Both the position numbers and the translations under genes were made by a program. From Trachythela sp. YZ-2020 (lineage: Eukaryota > Cnidaria > Anthozoa > Malacalcyonacea > Clavulariidae): a DNA stretch of 64,000 nucleotides. The notes below the pieces were generated by a model. The model was not told the DNA's origin, searched no databases, and was given only the letters and a program-made list of their open reading frames with translations. Below are positions 13,901-28,900 of this stretch, one piece after another (positions within the stretch are counted from its first letter, which is position 1; each line of letters opens with the position of its first letter). The stretch lies in contig JADLSH010000273.1 of assembly GCA_016169945.1 (NCBI GenBank), forward strand, positions 248,001-312,000, given 5' to 3'.

Positions 13901-16900
13901 GTTAGAGTCCTTCTCGTTCAAAATATCTTGCGCTCTCGAGGTGATTTCATTCAGCTGTGGCACACAGTAATTGTCTATTCCTTTTGTGATCTCCTATTTA
14001 GGAATACTAGAGTTTAATACAACTGGTTCCTCGGAAAACGTTTTCATGCACTTGAAAGAAAAGAAATCAGAAATTGTATTTATCAAGAACGATCGTATGA
14101 TTCCTGTTTTGCTTTAGCATCAAAATGTTTTATCATTTCCCTACAATCAGCCAGGGATGGACCAGTATGATCTGGTAGGGGTGGGTGGATGGGTGGTTGG
14201 GTGGGCTGGGAGTGGGCTCTGGACATGGAGCGAAGCTGAAGGCAGACATCGACCGAGATAGGGTGTATCATCACTGAGGCGGCTAGGGCAGTATTTTGGG
14301 CACGGTCCATGTTTTCTTAAAATTTCCTTTGCATTGCAATCTTTCAATATTTCTCCCTCTTTCTTTCGACTTTTCTTCTCAAAAGAAAATATAAATAACA
14401 CATCACTTACATTTGCAGTCTCTGGTAACGTCTTCAGTACAGCAAAGTCCTTCAAGTTATTCTTAAGATGTAATTTTTCTCGGGCATCTGCAATCCATTT
14501 CTCAACTTCCTCCACTTTTCGCTTCCATTGAAGCAAGGGATCTGACGACTAACAAAACATGAGGTTTGTTAGTTGATTGTTTAACTAAATCAAGAGGTGA
14601 GTGCTCAAGAATTCCAGAGTATTTTAGTTATTACAACTTATCAGGAATACTTACGCTCATGTCAATATGACTGAACGGAATACCAAATCTAAAAGAAATA
14701 TAAGAAAATAGTAAAAAATACGAAAACAACAAAAGCGTTGTTAATTGATGGGCATGTTGGTGTCACAGTCGTTAGGGCCTTTGCATTTCATCTTTGAGGC
14801 TGGGATTCAATTTCGGCAATATGCAGTTGTTTAATCTACCAAATACCGCAGGTTTTATCCGAGTACATCCGTAGTAACACTGGACCAATAATGGATGATC
14901 CTTACTGGACCTCTAGGGAGAACAGTTTAGAACTGATAGAGCTATCCAGTATAAATAAAGTTAGTTTAGTTTAGGTTTCCTCCTGTAGTAACACTGGATC
15001 AATAATGGATGACCCTTACTGGACCTCTAGAGAGAACAATTTAGAACTGATAGAGCTATCCAGTATAAATAAAGTTGGTTTAGTTTAGGTTTCCTCCTGT
15101 AGTAACACTGGATCAACAAGAGATGATCCTTACTGGACCTCTAGGAAGAACAGTTTAGAACTGATAAAGCTATCCAGTATAAATAAAGTTAGTTTAGTTT
15201 AGGTTTCCTCCTGTAGTAACACTGGATCAATAAGAGATGATCCTTACTGGACCTCTAGGAAGAACAGTTTAGAACTGATAGAGTTATCCAGTAGTTTATC
15301 ATGAATTATTAATGATATGAAAATACTTACAATTTACAGAATTCATCAGCCTTGGTAAGCATTTGATTCCACATATTCTTAAACCTGTCAATATCATTGT
15401 CGACTTCGGAATATTTCTCTTTCAATACCAAATGATTTGTGACTATATATCTTCCAAGATTGAATACATCTGTTATACTTTCCTCATTTTGACTTTTCTC
15501 CGTTACAAATTTCTACAAAATAATAAAATACATCATTTGAACAACATACAACTACTCAGGTTAATGAATCTAAGTATTCAATTTTGAATGGTAAAGTTAT
15601 ATATTTTTACAACAATTGTGATATTACTTTCCTAATCTGTATATCCTAACCACCCAGTCAGCTTTCCCTGTGGGAGGAAACCGGAATGCCCGGAGAAAAC
15701 CCACGACTTTCGGCAGAGCGCCGACTTACTCTTTTCACATGAGTAGAGTCCCCAGCGAGAATCGAACCCACAACTCAGAGGTGAAAGGCGCTTGCTCTGA
15801 CGACTGCACCACCGAACATGTCTTTGGTTATACAGTTTCAAACTGGTCAACAAACAATCATTGCAAATGGATTGCAAAGCATTTACTAAAGTCAAATTTC
15901 CTCTCAACATCTATAATATACCTGGGATGCCATTTCTGATATATCGTTCTTATGCTTAGCTAGACGTAGAAACAACATTATGAACATGACAGTTCAAATT
16001 CGAGACCACACAGACCATCTGTATATCTGTCACTTGCTTGCCTAACTGTGTCATAACGGCAAGTGTAGGGGCTTTAATACAAACAAACTTAAGTGGGATT
16101 TAAATTTACCACACAAGCATTGCTTTTATCTTATTGGCTGGATCCTATTCTAGTAAACATGAGGTGAATCAACAAATCTGATTGGCCAGTACAGAGCAAC
16201 GATGATACTTTGTTACAATAAATATGGAGCCTCATTGGTCCATTCTTGATTTAAAAGGCTCTGAAAAACCAGCAGCTTAATTTGAGTGGGGTATTTAAAT
16301 AGTTTTTAGGTGGTCGTCATAGGTCATTGAACAATCAGTTATGGTAAGAGTTTATATCAAAACATACAAATAAAAAGTTATGTAAAGAAAAAATAATATC
16401 CCTAATAATAAAAATTCTAGTTTTGATAAAAAATAATAAAATAGCCCGTAAATTTATAGTTCAAAGCTAAAATAGAACAAGTTAGGAATGTAATGGAATG
16501 ATCCTACTGTGATCGCCTCAATAAACATTCGAGAGCCACGTGTATCACTCCACGTGCTGGTATTGTTCTATGCCTTCCCGTCACACAGCAGGGGAGCAAA
16601 CCGTGCAATTACAAACCACGCGTAAATATACGGAACGAATCTGGATTTTAAAACCTGTTCGTAAGTCTAAACAAACCAGTTTTGCAAGTAGGCTAACGGT
16701 TTTTTAAGGCTATAACGGATAAAATGACAATGGTTTTTTCTCAGTAGGGAAAACAAGGAAACGTTAACAGGCTTACTGCTATTGGACATCCCGCACCCCT
16801 TCAGACATTCATCAATTATAAACGATTCAAATATCAGAGTCGGTCACAACAACTAGCAAATGGAGATAAAAAAATTGATTACTTTATCAAGTTCACTAAT

Positions 16901-19900
16901 AGATTATATTGTTCCAGAGTTTTATACACTATATCACTTCACAATTGAACAGTGCTGACATAAAACGTATGGTTTAGACCGTAATACATACTTACAATTA
17001 CACATTTAAATGTCTCTTACCTTTAAAAATATTTTCTGTTTGTCTTGCTCATCTAGATCTTCTGCGAGTGCAGAACAGCAGTCCAGTTTGCGGTCAGTCA
17101 TCTCTAGCCATTGAGATAGTACGCCTGCTTTCTCTTCCCAGTCTTGATACTCTCGTAGTTTGTTTAAATGTTCGTTTAAACTGAAAAAATATATCATAAA
17201 GCATGTTAGTCTGTTGTTCATGATCTAAGGGCGTTGTTAGGAAATTGGCGGGTTACAGTAAGTGTTACAAGGGCAGCAGTCCACATTATTTTATAGTACC
17301 GTTGTCTTTGCATGATCTAAGTACCTCCCTTTCCTCATTACTGCAAATGCTGTCTTAAGGCCATGCTACGTACACGAGGCAATTTTTGCTGTAACTTGCA
17401 ACGCAATTTCGGACACAGAGCGATGTTATGTAAAAAGTACATTCGCAGAGAAATTCTGAGTATGAATCTCGTTTTACTTTGACGATATTTTTCTTGCTAA
17501 ACATGCCCAGAAGGCAACAAAGAAATGAATGAGAATGATAATATCGGCGGAGTGAAACGCGGGCCATGTTCACTGTTTTTTTGTGTGCGTACATTTCTAT
17601 ACATAACATGGCTCTGCATGTGCAGAAAATGCGTGGCAAGTTGGACATGCCTCCAAATACAAGACTACTACATATATGAAAATGATTTATAAGATTTTCT
17701 AAGTCTGATAATTGCCAGTAGATCACCATCGATAATTCTGTTGCACAATGGTGCTTAGAGCTATCTAAAGTCACGTCTTTCATCTACCAACCTTCGTTCA
17801 GTGTCAAAAGCACCCTCTTGTAGTTCGTTCCATTTCGTCTTCAATGTTCTCAAATCATTATCCAATCGAGATCTGTCATCCTTACTCAATCTCAGAGCCT
17901 CAGCCTCGTCAAGATGATGTTGTCCTTTGTCCAGAACTTTAGATATTGTTGTTTCATATGTGGTCAGTAACTGAATTAATTCCTGGAAGAATAGTATTAA
18001 GGCCCGTTCAAACGATGCCAACATCGTCTAACATTACAATGTTGGACGATGTTGCACAATGTTGGATGAAAATGTTAAACAAAGTCAAACCCGTTCCAAC
18101 ATCTTCCAACATTAACCAACATAATGTTCAAACAAGGCCAACAATGTTGGATGATGTTGGACCAACATGTTGGCTTCGTTTGAACGGGCCTTTAAGCCAG
18201 CTAGGATGCAACACTTATTATGCTAGACCCGAGTATAGACTCGCTAGATAGCGCAAGTGTTATAGTAGTAGTTTACTGAACGTTGAAGGGTTTCTGTAGA
18301 TGGAAATTTCGAGAGAACATTATTTTTACATATTGTAGACCTAACCAGGAGCAGTTGCGAAAAATGCAACTATAGGCCCTCTGGCAGGAATCAAACCTGT
18401 GGCCCTGCACATTCGATTCCTTATATAGATTATCTATACCTCAATTTCGCCATGTTGTCTTTCAACAAGGATTACATATTCTCCGGGTCGTGCTCGTTTT
18501 TTAACTTTATCATCAGCGTCCAAGCACCATTTCAGAGAGGAATCATAGTCGACATACCAATCCATTAACTCCTGGCAATTTCCACCGTCACCACTAGACA
18601 AATAAGACAGTAATGAAAGATAGGCGGACTTTCCGTGGGGAGTGCGTGGTATATGGTACCCCAGTACCCCATAGACAAACTGAACATTGATAAGTGCATA
18701 CCCAATTTTAAACGATTTACGGAATCTTAGATAGCATTTGCAGTAGTGAGGAAAGCGAGGTACTTAGATCATGCAAAGAGTATATCGCCTGTATTCTAAA
18801 AGCTCACCCACACTCAAAGAGTGGAGGTTCATTCTGAGCTTCCCTTGAGTGTCAGTGCTATTTTTGAAGAGCTAGAGGGTGAGTAGTCACATAGTATGGT
18901 ACGGCACTAACCCTCCAGCTATTCAAAAATAGCACTGACACTCAAGGGAAGCTCAGATTGAACCTCCACTCTTTGAGTGTGAGCATGAGTGAGCTTTTAG
19001 AATACAGGCGTGAGTGTCTGAAATATTTTATCCAGAAGTTATCCGATGTTATACTAAACTCATGTGATTGAACTCAATTCTCTCTAGTATTAACTATGAC
19101 GATAAAACACGTACCAGTCTCTACAGGGGCTGTGAACATACCTGTCAATTCCAAACATGTCATCAAATGCATCCATGTCAGCACTTTCTACTTGTCTTTC
19201 TTCGACCTTCATCACAGATTCATCCACTGCCATTCGAGGAAGTTGCATGTAAAGTTTTCTTGGCCTAAAATGACACAAAATATATACTGTAATCTCTCTA
19301 ATAAGCCCCCTAAAACAAGCACCCCTCTCTAATAAGCCCCCCCCCCGCTTTTAGATGAAGAAATCTATTAAGCCCCCCTCTCTAATAAGCCCCCGCTTTT
19401 AGATGAAGAAATATATTAAGCTCCCCCTCTCTAATGAGCCCCTCATTCACACAAAAAACAAGTGTTTTGATAAGATTTTTTGATTAGAGATTACGGTACA
19501 CCTAAAGGGTTGTTGAAACTCATGTTCCTGTGATCATTGTGGCATTGTCTCACACAATCAATTGGCCAACAAGTAATGGCCTGATATACTCTACAGCCGC
19601 ATTGTCCGTCCGACGGATGATCTGCATCATTCCACGTCAAATCATAGCTCAAACTTACAATTGAAGAGATTTCCAGCGCTGTTCGTAAGAATCCACTTTC
19701 TGTTCAACTGCGTGTTGTGTTTCAGGACTAAGCGCAGGATCTTTGGACAACTGTCGGCCAACTGAACAGTGACGGTCATAGTCTGGTTGAAGACTGTTCA
19801 AGTCCGACACAACAGCCTAGGAATGAAACGAATATGAAATAAAATGCAAGAAGAAAAATATAAAAGGACAACCCTTACTGGACCTCTAGGGAGAACAGTT

Positions 19901-22900
19901 ATAATAGAACTGATAGATATATCCAGTATAAATAAAGTTCATTTAGTTCAGTGTTACTGATTGATGGTTAAGGCATGTCACAGTTACACACGCATGCGTA
20001 GAATAATTTAACCCGCCAAGTAACATCTAGAAATTTGTTTTACGTATAAAGAAATTCCTTACCTCTAACTGTACTCTATGCTCTGTAATCTGATCTTCGT
20101 CGGAATTTTCTAGGAAACTGATCTGTTGCCATTCTGTCTCAATATTCGTCAACTGTCGTCCTATACGTTCACCTTTCTTATTCCAGTCTGACAACTGTTG
20201 ACCGTGAGCACTTTCAAGGTTGGCGACCATCGAGTCATAACTAAAGAAAATTATATATTTACAATACAGGGAGAGGGAATCATTGAACTATAATAGACTG
20301 GAACGCTAACGCAGGGGGGGAATTGAAGCCAGCTTATGAAATTGAAGCTATTAAAAAGTTATATTTGATATAAAAACTTCAAGACTTTCAAGAGGGAAAA
20401 TTTCAAGACTTTCTGAGGGAAAATTTGCCGTATTTTACAAAATTGCGGTTGTTTTTGTATTTTTTAAGTATTTCCATTTTGCCTAAAGTCTTGAAATTTC
20501 TATATCAAATAGAACTTTTTAATAGCTTCAATTTCATATACAGCCCAATGTTCGGCGTTAAGTATTTCAACTCAAAACTCGGAAAACTAGCTTGGCTTCA
20601 TCCTATTATCGGGTTTGGCGTATTGAGTTAGCGTTCCAGTTTGTATATAGTTCAATGGAGGGAATGCTTCCCCCAGGCTCTTAGCGTGATAACTCCAATA
20701 TAATGTTCATTTGATCGTGCCCCTAATTTGATAGAAGCTCCCCAATTTGGGACGGGACCTCAACTTGAATGCCACTCCCAATTTGAGTAGGAAGTTCCAA
20801 TTTGAGCAGGGGCCATCCTCAAAACTCTGTCTGCTCTAAGGGTTCTCTGCTGGCCCGTTTAGGGCCTCGGGGAAAATCTGAGGCAGGTCAAATATAACCC
20901 ATAAAGATATAAACACAGTTCTTACTTTGATTTTGCGGTTTCAATAGACAGCTTGAGAACCTTGAAGTCATTCTGTAATGTTTGAGTTTCATTCGGAAAC
21001 TTGTCACTTTCTGTTTTGTTCTTTGAATTTTGAGCAAGTTCTCGACTGCTCGCTCCGAGCTCGTTAATCTTCAATTCATATTGTGGCAGCATCTCAATCA
21101 TGATCTACAATACAAAATGTATAAAAACAATATAATAGTATCCATGCAGATAGCACTAACAGTTGTACAGTAATTACATCATCGGTGGCACAGTGGTTAG
21201 TCCATGTGCCTTTCACCTCTGTGACCGGGGTTTGATTTCTGCAATATACAGTTGTCTGATTATAATTTCGCATCAGTTTGCATGTGAGAAGGGATATTCA
21301 AGTTTGACGCAGTTTGCTGTAATATACCTGTAATTCCTTTTTACGTTCAGACAGTTCATCATAATTAGACGCATCTCCACCATTCTCCATATTCTCAAGT
21401 TTTTCTTGAGTTTCTTTACACCAATCTTTGGTTTCTTGCAAGTCTTGGTGCCATCTATTAGAAAGCTCGCCATGCTGCTTTGCCAAACTTAATTCCTGAT
21501 CTTCTAGCCTGTTGTAAAAATATATCATTTTCAAATTCGGATTTTCGATGGGTGAAGAGGCCTAAACTCTAACATACCTAGACATAAGTGAGTCCAGATT
21601 GTTGTTAATCCCTCGCCATCTTTCTTTCAAAGACGACAATTCATCGTCAACTTTTTCTTTCGCTGCTGACTCGACTGAAGGTTCCTTAACCACATCCTCT
21701 CCACATTTTATTGTAGAGTTAAATTCAGGTTGATAACTTTCCACTTTCTCTGAAAGATCCTGAAAGCAACAGAAGAAGCATTATTTGACAACTATAAATA
21801 TAATACTAAACTAACGCTATTTATACTAGATACGTACTGTAGCTCTACTGGACATGAAAAAGGATTTTTTTTATTTGTTTTTTTTTTAAAGAACTTTATT
21901 GGGTTAACTAGTATATTTACAATATTTATATGACAACAAATAATAAGACGAACATACACAAGTATAAAACAAGATAACCCAAACGGGATAAGTGCGAACG
22001 GGACACGAAGTCCCATGCAGGGCACACCCCATGGAATAAATAATAACAAAGTTTATGTACAGTTCCTATGACAGGGACAGTCACGCACGAGGGACCACGT
22101 ACACGGCTGATCTACATATATTTGAGTATTTAGATTATGATTCATAAGTTTGATTGAACTTTTAAAAGTAGAAAGACGTGAGAAACTCGTGGGGGGAAGT
22201 ATTTTACAAATCGAGTTCCATAATGGCATAATTTAACAATACGATTAAAGTAGGATGCTTGAAAAGTTCTGGTTTTACATAACGGTACTTTAAGAGTAAG
22301 AGATGGATTTTGACTAAGTCTGGTGCGATCACTATTGACAAAGGAAACAAAATCATAAACGTTCAAATCTGAGTGTCCAAATAGCGCCTTATAAAAAAAT
22401 ACCAAGTCTTTAATTTCCCTGTCGTAACACAACGGTAGTAGGTTAAGTGCCACCAGTCTCTGTTGTGTGAGTTGTGTAATTTGATTATCAAAATATCCTC
22501 CTTAAAACCCTCCACTTACATCGACATCGTCGAGTCTTTCCCTGACATCAGCAAGAGATTGTTGATCTTCAATATCAAATTGCATCGTCTTTTCACAGGT
22601 GTCCAGCCATTTCATCGTTTTTGAAGAAGATTTTTCCCATTTATCTAGAAACTCGTTCGCTCGAGCTTTTCTCAGCTCATCCAGTTTCGCGTTCAAACTA
22701 AATAAGATGAAAAAACAACAACAATAGAACGCTTGAACTATAGAATAGACCCTCTAGTAGGAACAGTTCAGAACTAAGGAGATATTCAATATGGCTATAA
22801 AAAAGACTTATTCCGTGTCTATTGTTTTTTCACCTCAGTTTTCGTTCTTCCACATTTTTCTGACTATTTCTAAACGCTGTTTCCATGACATTTATTTCTT

Positions 22901-25900
22901 CTCGTATCGCTTCCTTCTCTTTATCAAAGATAGATTTGTCTTTACACAAAGTTTCTCCGTACTCGAGAATGGCCGTCAGCTCCCATTCGATAGACTCTAG
23001 ATCTTTTTCTATTCCCTGAGAATAAATATATGAAGGATAAAGTCTCACACACTACGATTTTGACATACGATATTCACTTGACTATAAACTGCAAAGTAAG
23101 TAAGTAAGTAAAGTAAGGGTGTGTGCTTATTATCCTTACTTGCAGCTGAGAGCTAAGCTGAATTGCGAAGGACACAGCTCAACGTGACCAAGTCGAAGGC
23201 TTTCTAGGCGCGCATATGGCAGCCACCTTTTGCTCGCCATCACGGAGCACAGCTACGGTGGAAGGGCCAGTTAGGGGTTAAACCCAACCCACCCTGTCAA
23301 CATTCCCTGTGGGAGGAAACCGGAGTACCCGGAGAAAACTCACGACTTTCGGCGGAGTGTTGACTAACTCTTTTCACATAGCTATCATAAGTCGTCCCCA
23401 ACGGGACTCGAACCCACGATATCAGAGATGAAAGGCGCGTGCTCTGACGATTGCGCCACCGAAGCCCCTAATGCTTAGAAGTACCTTAACACAAATTCCA
23501 GTCACCTATGGTTGGCCTCATGCAGAGCGCCCTGTTCACTCACATATATAATTCAAATGCTTAGTTACCTCCTATTCTATGCTTATATTATCAGAACAGC
23601 GGCGGCTTAGCATGCGAGTTATCCGAAAATGTGAATTGGGTAGCAATGGGCACAATATGCATTAGTCGATAATAGGTCTATACATAATCATTGTTAGTAA
23701 AATTACATAGGTGATTATTGAAAATTCTCAACGCTGATTGGTTGCGCTACCTCGGATTAATACGCGATAATCACCTAAAGCGTTTTTAAGCCGCTTTTAT
23801 CGTAAATATTCAATTAAAATATTTTTGAAATGTGCATTTTTTATTTTTTTTCCAAATAATCACCTATGTAATTTTACTAAAACAATTATTAGCCTCAGGC
23901 TCGGTGGATATCGATGAATAAAAACTTCGTTTAATTAATCATCTCTAAACCAACAAAAAGCGGATCTGTGTCCTTACCTTTAATACGTCTTTCTCTGACT
24001 GAATATTCTCCATAGTATTTCCAGCTGGCTGCCATTGTCCAGTCCTTTTCTCCATAGTCTTGACGCGGATATCAACAGATGTTTTTCGTTCGTTCCAATC
24101 AATGAGACATTTCTCCTGATGCTGTTGGAGTTTCAAAAGCTGACTTTTCATTCTATATAAACGTTGTAAATTTCATAAATATCATCCCCAGACGGATGAT
24201 AATTTCGTAACTATATCTCTTCTTTTCTCTTATTCGTATATTTGAATTTTGTAACCGTTTTAGTAAATTTGTAATATACATAGCACTCTCTTGTAAATAG
24301 GTTTAAACGCCCTGAAGAAGTTGTAAAGTAAACAACGAAACGTAAGCAAATAAATTTTACTCTTTTATTTTAAATGTCTTGTCTAAACTAAACTAAACTA
24401 AACTAAACTAAACTAAACTAAACTAAACTAAACTAAACTAAACTAAACTAAACTAAACTAAACTAAACTAAACTAAACTAAACTAACCCTAATCTGTTCT
24501 CCCTAGAGATCCAGGGAGGACCATTCCTTATTATTGGTCTGGCATTAATGAAGAAGGAAACACGAGTACGGTGCTGCAGGAGGCCAGAGATAAAGTCAAA
24601 CTGAAATAGGTCTTCTCACATGTGCCTGACGTGAAATTATATACTCAGACAACTGCATAGCGCAAGAAACTAACCCCAGGTGACAGAGGTGAAAGGCACA
24701 TGCACTAACCACTGTTAACAGCCACTTACTTTTCTCTCTGGGATTTCAATAACTCGGCGACGTTGCTATGGTTTTCTCTCAACAACATAACATCCTGAGT
24801 GACACTTTCACGAACTTCTTCTGACACCTGTGGATCTGTGCTCAACTCTTCACCCAGTTTTAGAACATTGAAAAGAGCTGGCTCTGTTTCCTTGAACTCT
24901 TTCGATAATTTCTAAATATAGAGAATGACTCATTGTTGAGTCATTGTTGACCCATAGTTGGCGCTTATTTTAAGAAGTTAATATAGTTAGTAATGACTCT
25001 ACTCTCCTTAGTAATCAGGCTTAAAATATCGGTCGGTCACGGACATTGTCCGACCCATTCGTGAAATTGTCCGACATAGAGCGGAAAGCACCGGACATTC
25101 TGTCCGACACAAGTGAAACTGAGGTTTATTGTTTGTCCGACCTGATTGTATTATGGATTGGATATTATGGACTGATATCCATTGTCCAAATCTTAACGAC
25201 GGATTTAGAGCGAGAAAAGCAATGAATTATTCAGCGCTCTTCGAGCCGTGTACAAATTTTCTCGGAAATAAGTACGAATGACAGTTACTATGACACGACT
25301 TATTCAATATCGGCACAACATTTACTGTTCAAAATTTAATTAATACATTGTGCTAATAATAATTTGTGTCATTTTTACTTATTTCTGTGCCAAACTGAAC
25401 TCAAGGTCGTCGGACATCATCATACATATGTCCGACCCAAACTCAAAGTCATCGGACATTTTGTCAGACGGCTATGCCGACCGATATTTTAAGGCCTGGA
25501 CTCATCTACTCAACATTGAAGGGGGTGAGGTGAACGGGTATGGTGCATAGGGAGGGGCTTCGTGGGGTGTAGTGTCAAACCTGGGACTAACCTGAAGTTC
25601 ATCAAACTGTCCATGAACATCAACAATATTTCCTCCAATAGCATCATACTCTTTTGCGTCATCATCAATCCCATCAAGCCATTCGTGAAGAGGTTGTGAC
25701 GAAGTCTTCCATTTTTCCAACTTTGATGATTGAAGGTCTTCCAGCTCCCGGATCTTGCCTTCTAACCTGAGATAGGTGAAAACGTGCATTACAGTTAGAA
25801 TATCACAAACGTAAGGGCCCAGTGTACGTAGTATACCTCAATAAGCTGTCGTGGATTGTTTCTGAACTAGCTGAAAAAGATTAAGGTAGTTCAGACACAA

Positions 25901-28900
25901 ACCATGGCAGCTCATTACAGTTACAACTATCATCTTTAATATCTCCCATTTCTAATCACGAATCCTTACCTGCGTTGATAGTCTACAGACAACCTCTCCT
26001 GTTTGTTTTGTCGTTCCTTCATCAACTCTGCTTCCTTCTTAATGCGTGTCTTTTCCTTATTTGCAATGCTAGAATCGCTGGAAATTTCCGCACAAAACGA
26101 TGAGACCTCTTCAACTTGAGAATGGTTTGCCTGAATTTCTTGTTCGACCACCTAAAATTGGAATTAAGGGAAATCAGTGTTTGCATAATTGTATAATTTC
26201 TTCTCTATCATATTTTACCTTTAAGTCTGTAGATTGTTTCTTAGCACCGTCAACGTCCAACGTCAAGTTTTCAAAACCTTTAAGATCATTTTCTGTCTTA
26301 ATTTGTTGATTATTAAGAGTCTTGAATTCTTCCTGCCATCTTTCCAGTTGGCTTTTCTGTGAGTTATCTAAGGTTACCATTTGTTTTTGTACCCTGAAAT
26401 TTACAAAAAGGAAGACTCAAAATGTGTTAGATACACTGACATTGAACACTATAAGTATTATTCCTCTACCAGTGAAGTGTATGAATATCATTCCTGGCTG
26501 GGTGAGCCTACATCACCTCACAATCGTATCTATCAAGGTACGGCGTCGTATATGTGGATTATATTAATTTTTTTATGAGCTTATGTTTGGGATAGATTGA
26601 TCTAACACGAATATAAGAGAGAGCGGAAAGAGCGAAATTCGAGCCGCGAGCGAGGAGTTTTTTGAGCTTTTTTCTTAACCGAGCACAACATCAAAAGTTT
26701 GGATCAGCCATCTGAAACACGGAAAAACCAAAGTATGAATTTTAGAATACAAACAGTCTTCCGTGTTTGGATGTGTTTGATCCAAATGATCGTTTCGGCC
26801 AACGCGAGTACAGAGTACGCGTTATATAATGGATATCCCAAGTAGAGTGTTTTCTTAGAATATTTCTGAGTGTCTCAATGGGAATCTGAATAGCTCAATG
26901 GTCAGAGTGCTGTTACGTTAAACAAGAGACCTTGGGTTCGATCCCGGGTGATTGGACTTCATTTGAGCACCATAAACGCCAGACTGTCTGCTTGGCTCCA
27001 AAGAGTGTGGCCCCACTATGGCGAAAGTTTGAGATTTCTGGAAGGATAAGGACTTAAAGCTTAAATATCAATCATAATAACTGTCATCTTACCTGTCACT
27101 ATGTGACGTAATGTTGTCGTTTAACTCTCGCCATTTTTTATCCAAAGAATCTCCTTCATCCTTAATATTATCCTTAAATGAATTAGAGAGATGGTCATCT
27201 TGCAGGATGGTATTTTTGAGCTGGAAAACATTTCCATAATCTGCTTCATGATCGAGAAGTTCACGGGATAAAATCTGAAAGAAATGTAAATATTAGTTGT
27301 TAGTTGAAAAAAACCCACAAAGAGATATAGTCTCAGTTGCGTGTGAGAAGAATGCTTCTAGTTAAGGTACGTTTACACGCTGCGATTTGTCGGGCCGATT
27401 TTAGGTTTTGCTGATTGTTAATGACGAATATTTTGAGGTGATGATGTCGTCATGCTGACGTTTGACACGTATTTTTCAAACATCATTAACGTGCATCTGA
27501 AATTGGCCCGACAAATCGCTGTGTGTGAACGTACCTTTAATCGACTCTACCAAACACCACAGATTTTCTCCAGGTACTCTCGTTTCTTCTGTAGCAACAT
27601 TGCACCAATATGAGATGGCCCTTACAGGAACAACAGTTAAGAACACATAAAATCTTTTACCTCTAACTTTTCGTGTTGTTCTTGAACGACATCATATCCT
27701 TCGCCATGTTGAAGATTATCAAATCTTCCTTTGGCTGCAACAATCCATTCCTTGAAAGGATCAGTTTGTTTTTTCCATTTCTCAAGCGTTGCTTTTTCGT
27801 TCTGAGCCAGTTCCATCAACGCTTCAGTGATACTGGATAACACATAGAAATAACACTCGGTAATTATTAAGAAAGTAAGTTTTGGAAGAAATGTCAGGAG
27901 TCATCTGTCACAGGAAAATCTAGCAAAATCTAGCAAAATACAAAATCTAGCAAACTGTGCTAAGGCCAGTGCTGTTGTACGGAGACACTGCGGAGATGAT
28001 AAAGAAAGCAAGACTGAATTGGTATGAACACGTAATAAGAAGAGATGAAGGAGAGCCGGTCAGAAACATTATACACGATTTGCAGAATTACTGTACTCAA
28101 GCTTACCATTATACATGCATAGAAACCAAAAGAATGAAGTCGAAAAAGAAACCAAAGTATGAAGTCAAGGCTATGCGTGTTTAGTAAAATTACATAGGTG
28201 ATTATTGAAAATTCTCAATGCTGATTGGTTGCGCTACCTCGGATTAATTAACAGTTATTCTACGAACTCGAGTCGTATATGAGCTGATAGCCGATATACA
28301 CAAGCTCTGGATCTGGATATTTACTTTTTTCAAGTAAAACTTGAATTTCCTCATGAGCTAATATCCTGCTAGTAGAGAACCAATCAGATTGCAGAATAGT
28401 CGCTTTTTTTTAAATATCGCTTTATAATATTTTTTTAAATTAAAATATTTTTTTTTTTATTATTTTTTTCCAAATCACATCACTATTCATCAGTCATTCA
28501 GGATCGCGGTGAAAACTCTCGACTTATTCCCTATTTTATTCACCGATATTCACCCTTTCTTTCTTGTTAAATAATGTTACGCCACAGCAACTGGTCTATG
28601 GAGGCAGAGATACAGATAAACAGAGGAAATGAATGCGTACCTTAGATAATTAAGATTCACATTATTCTGTGTGTTGTTCCATTTCTCTTGTAGCCTGTTC
28701 ATCTCAGCTTTGATGTTATTTTTCTCAGTTTCCGAGATATTTTCATCATCAGTCAGTTTACCAACGATTGTCACTATCCGAGCAAGAGCTTCCTCGTGAC
28801 GCATCACATCTTCTTTGATTCTCTGGAACAAATAAGACAACATTAAAAGACTGGTAGAACTTGGAGCAGTGAAATACAATGAAAGTATTCGGTATAGTGG

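Noticed and set aside
14880..15298. Regularly spaced repeats resembling a CRISPR array
   Set aside because: The 114-bp units are whole SINE 3' ends with no unique spacers, in an animal intron.
26882..26945. Possible tRNA gene
   Set aside because: A and B boxes are present but the acceptor stem does not pair and a long non-tRNA body follows, so it is a SINE head.
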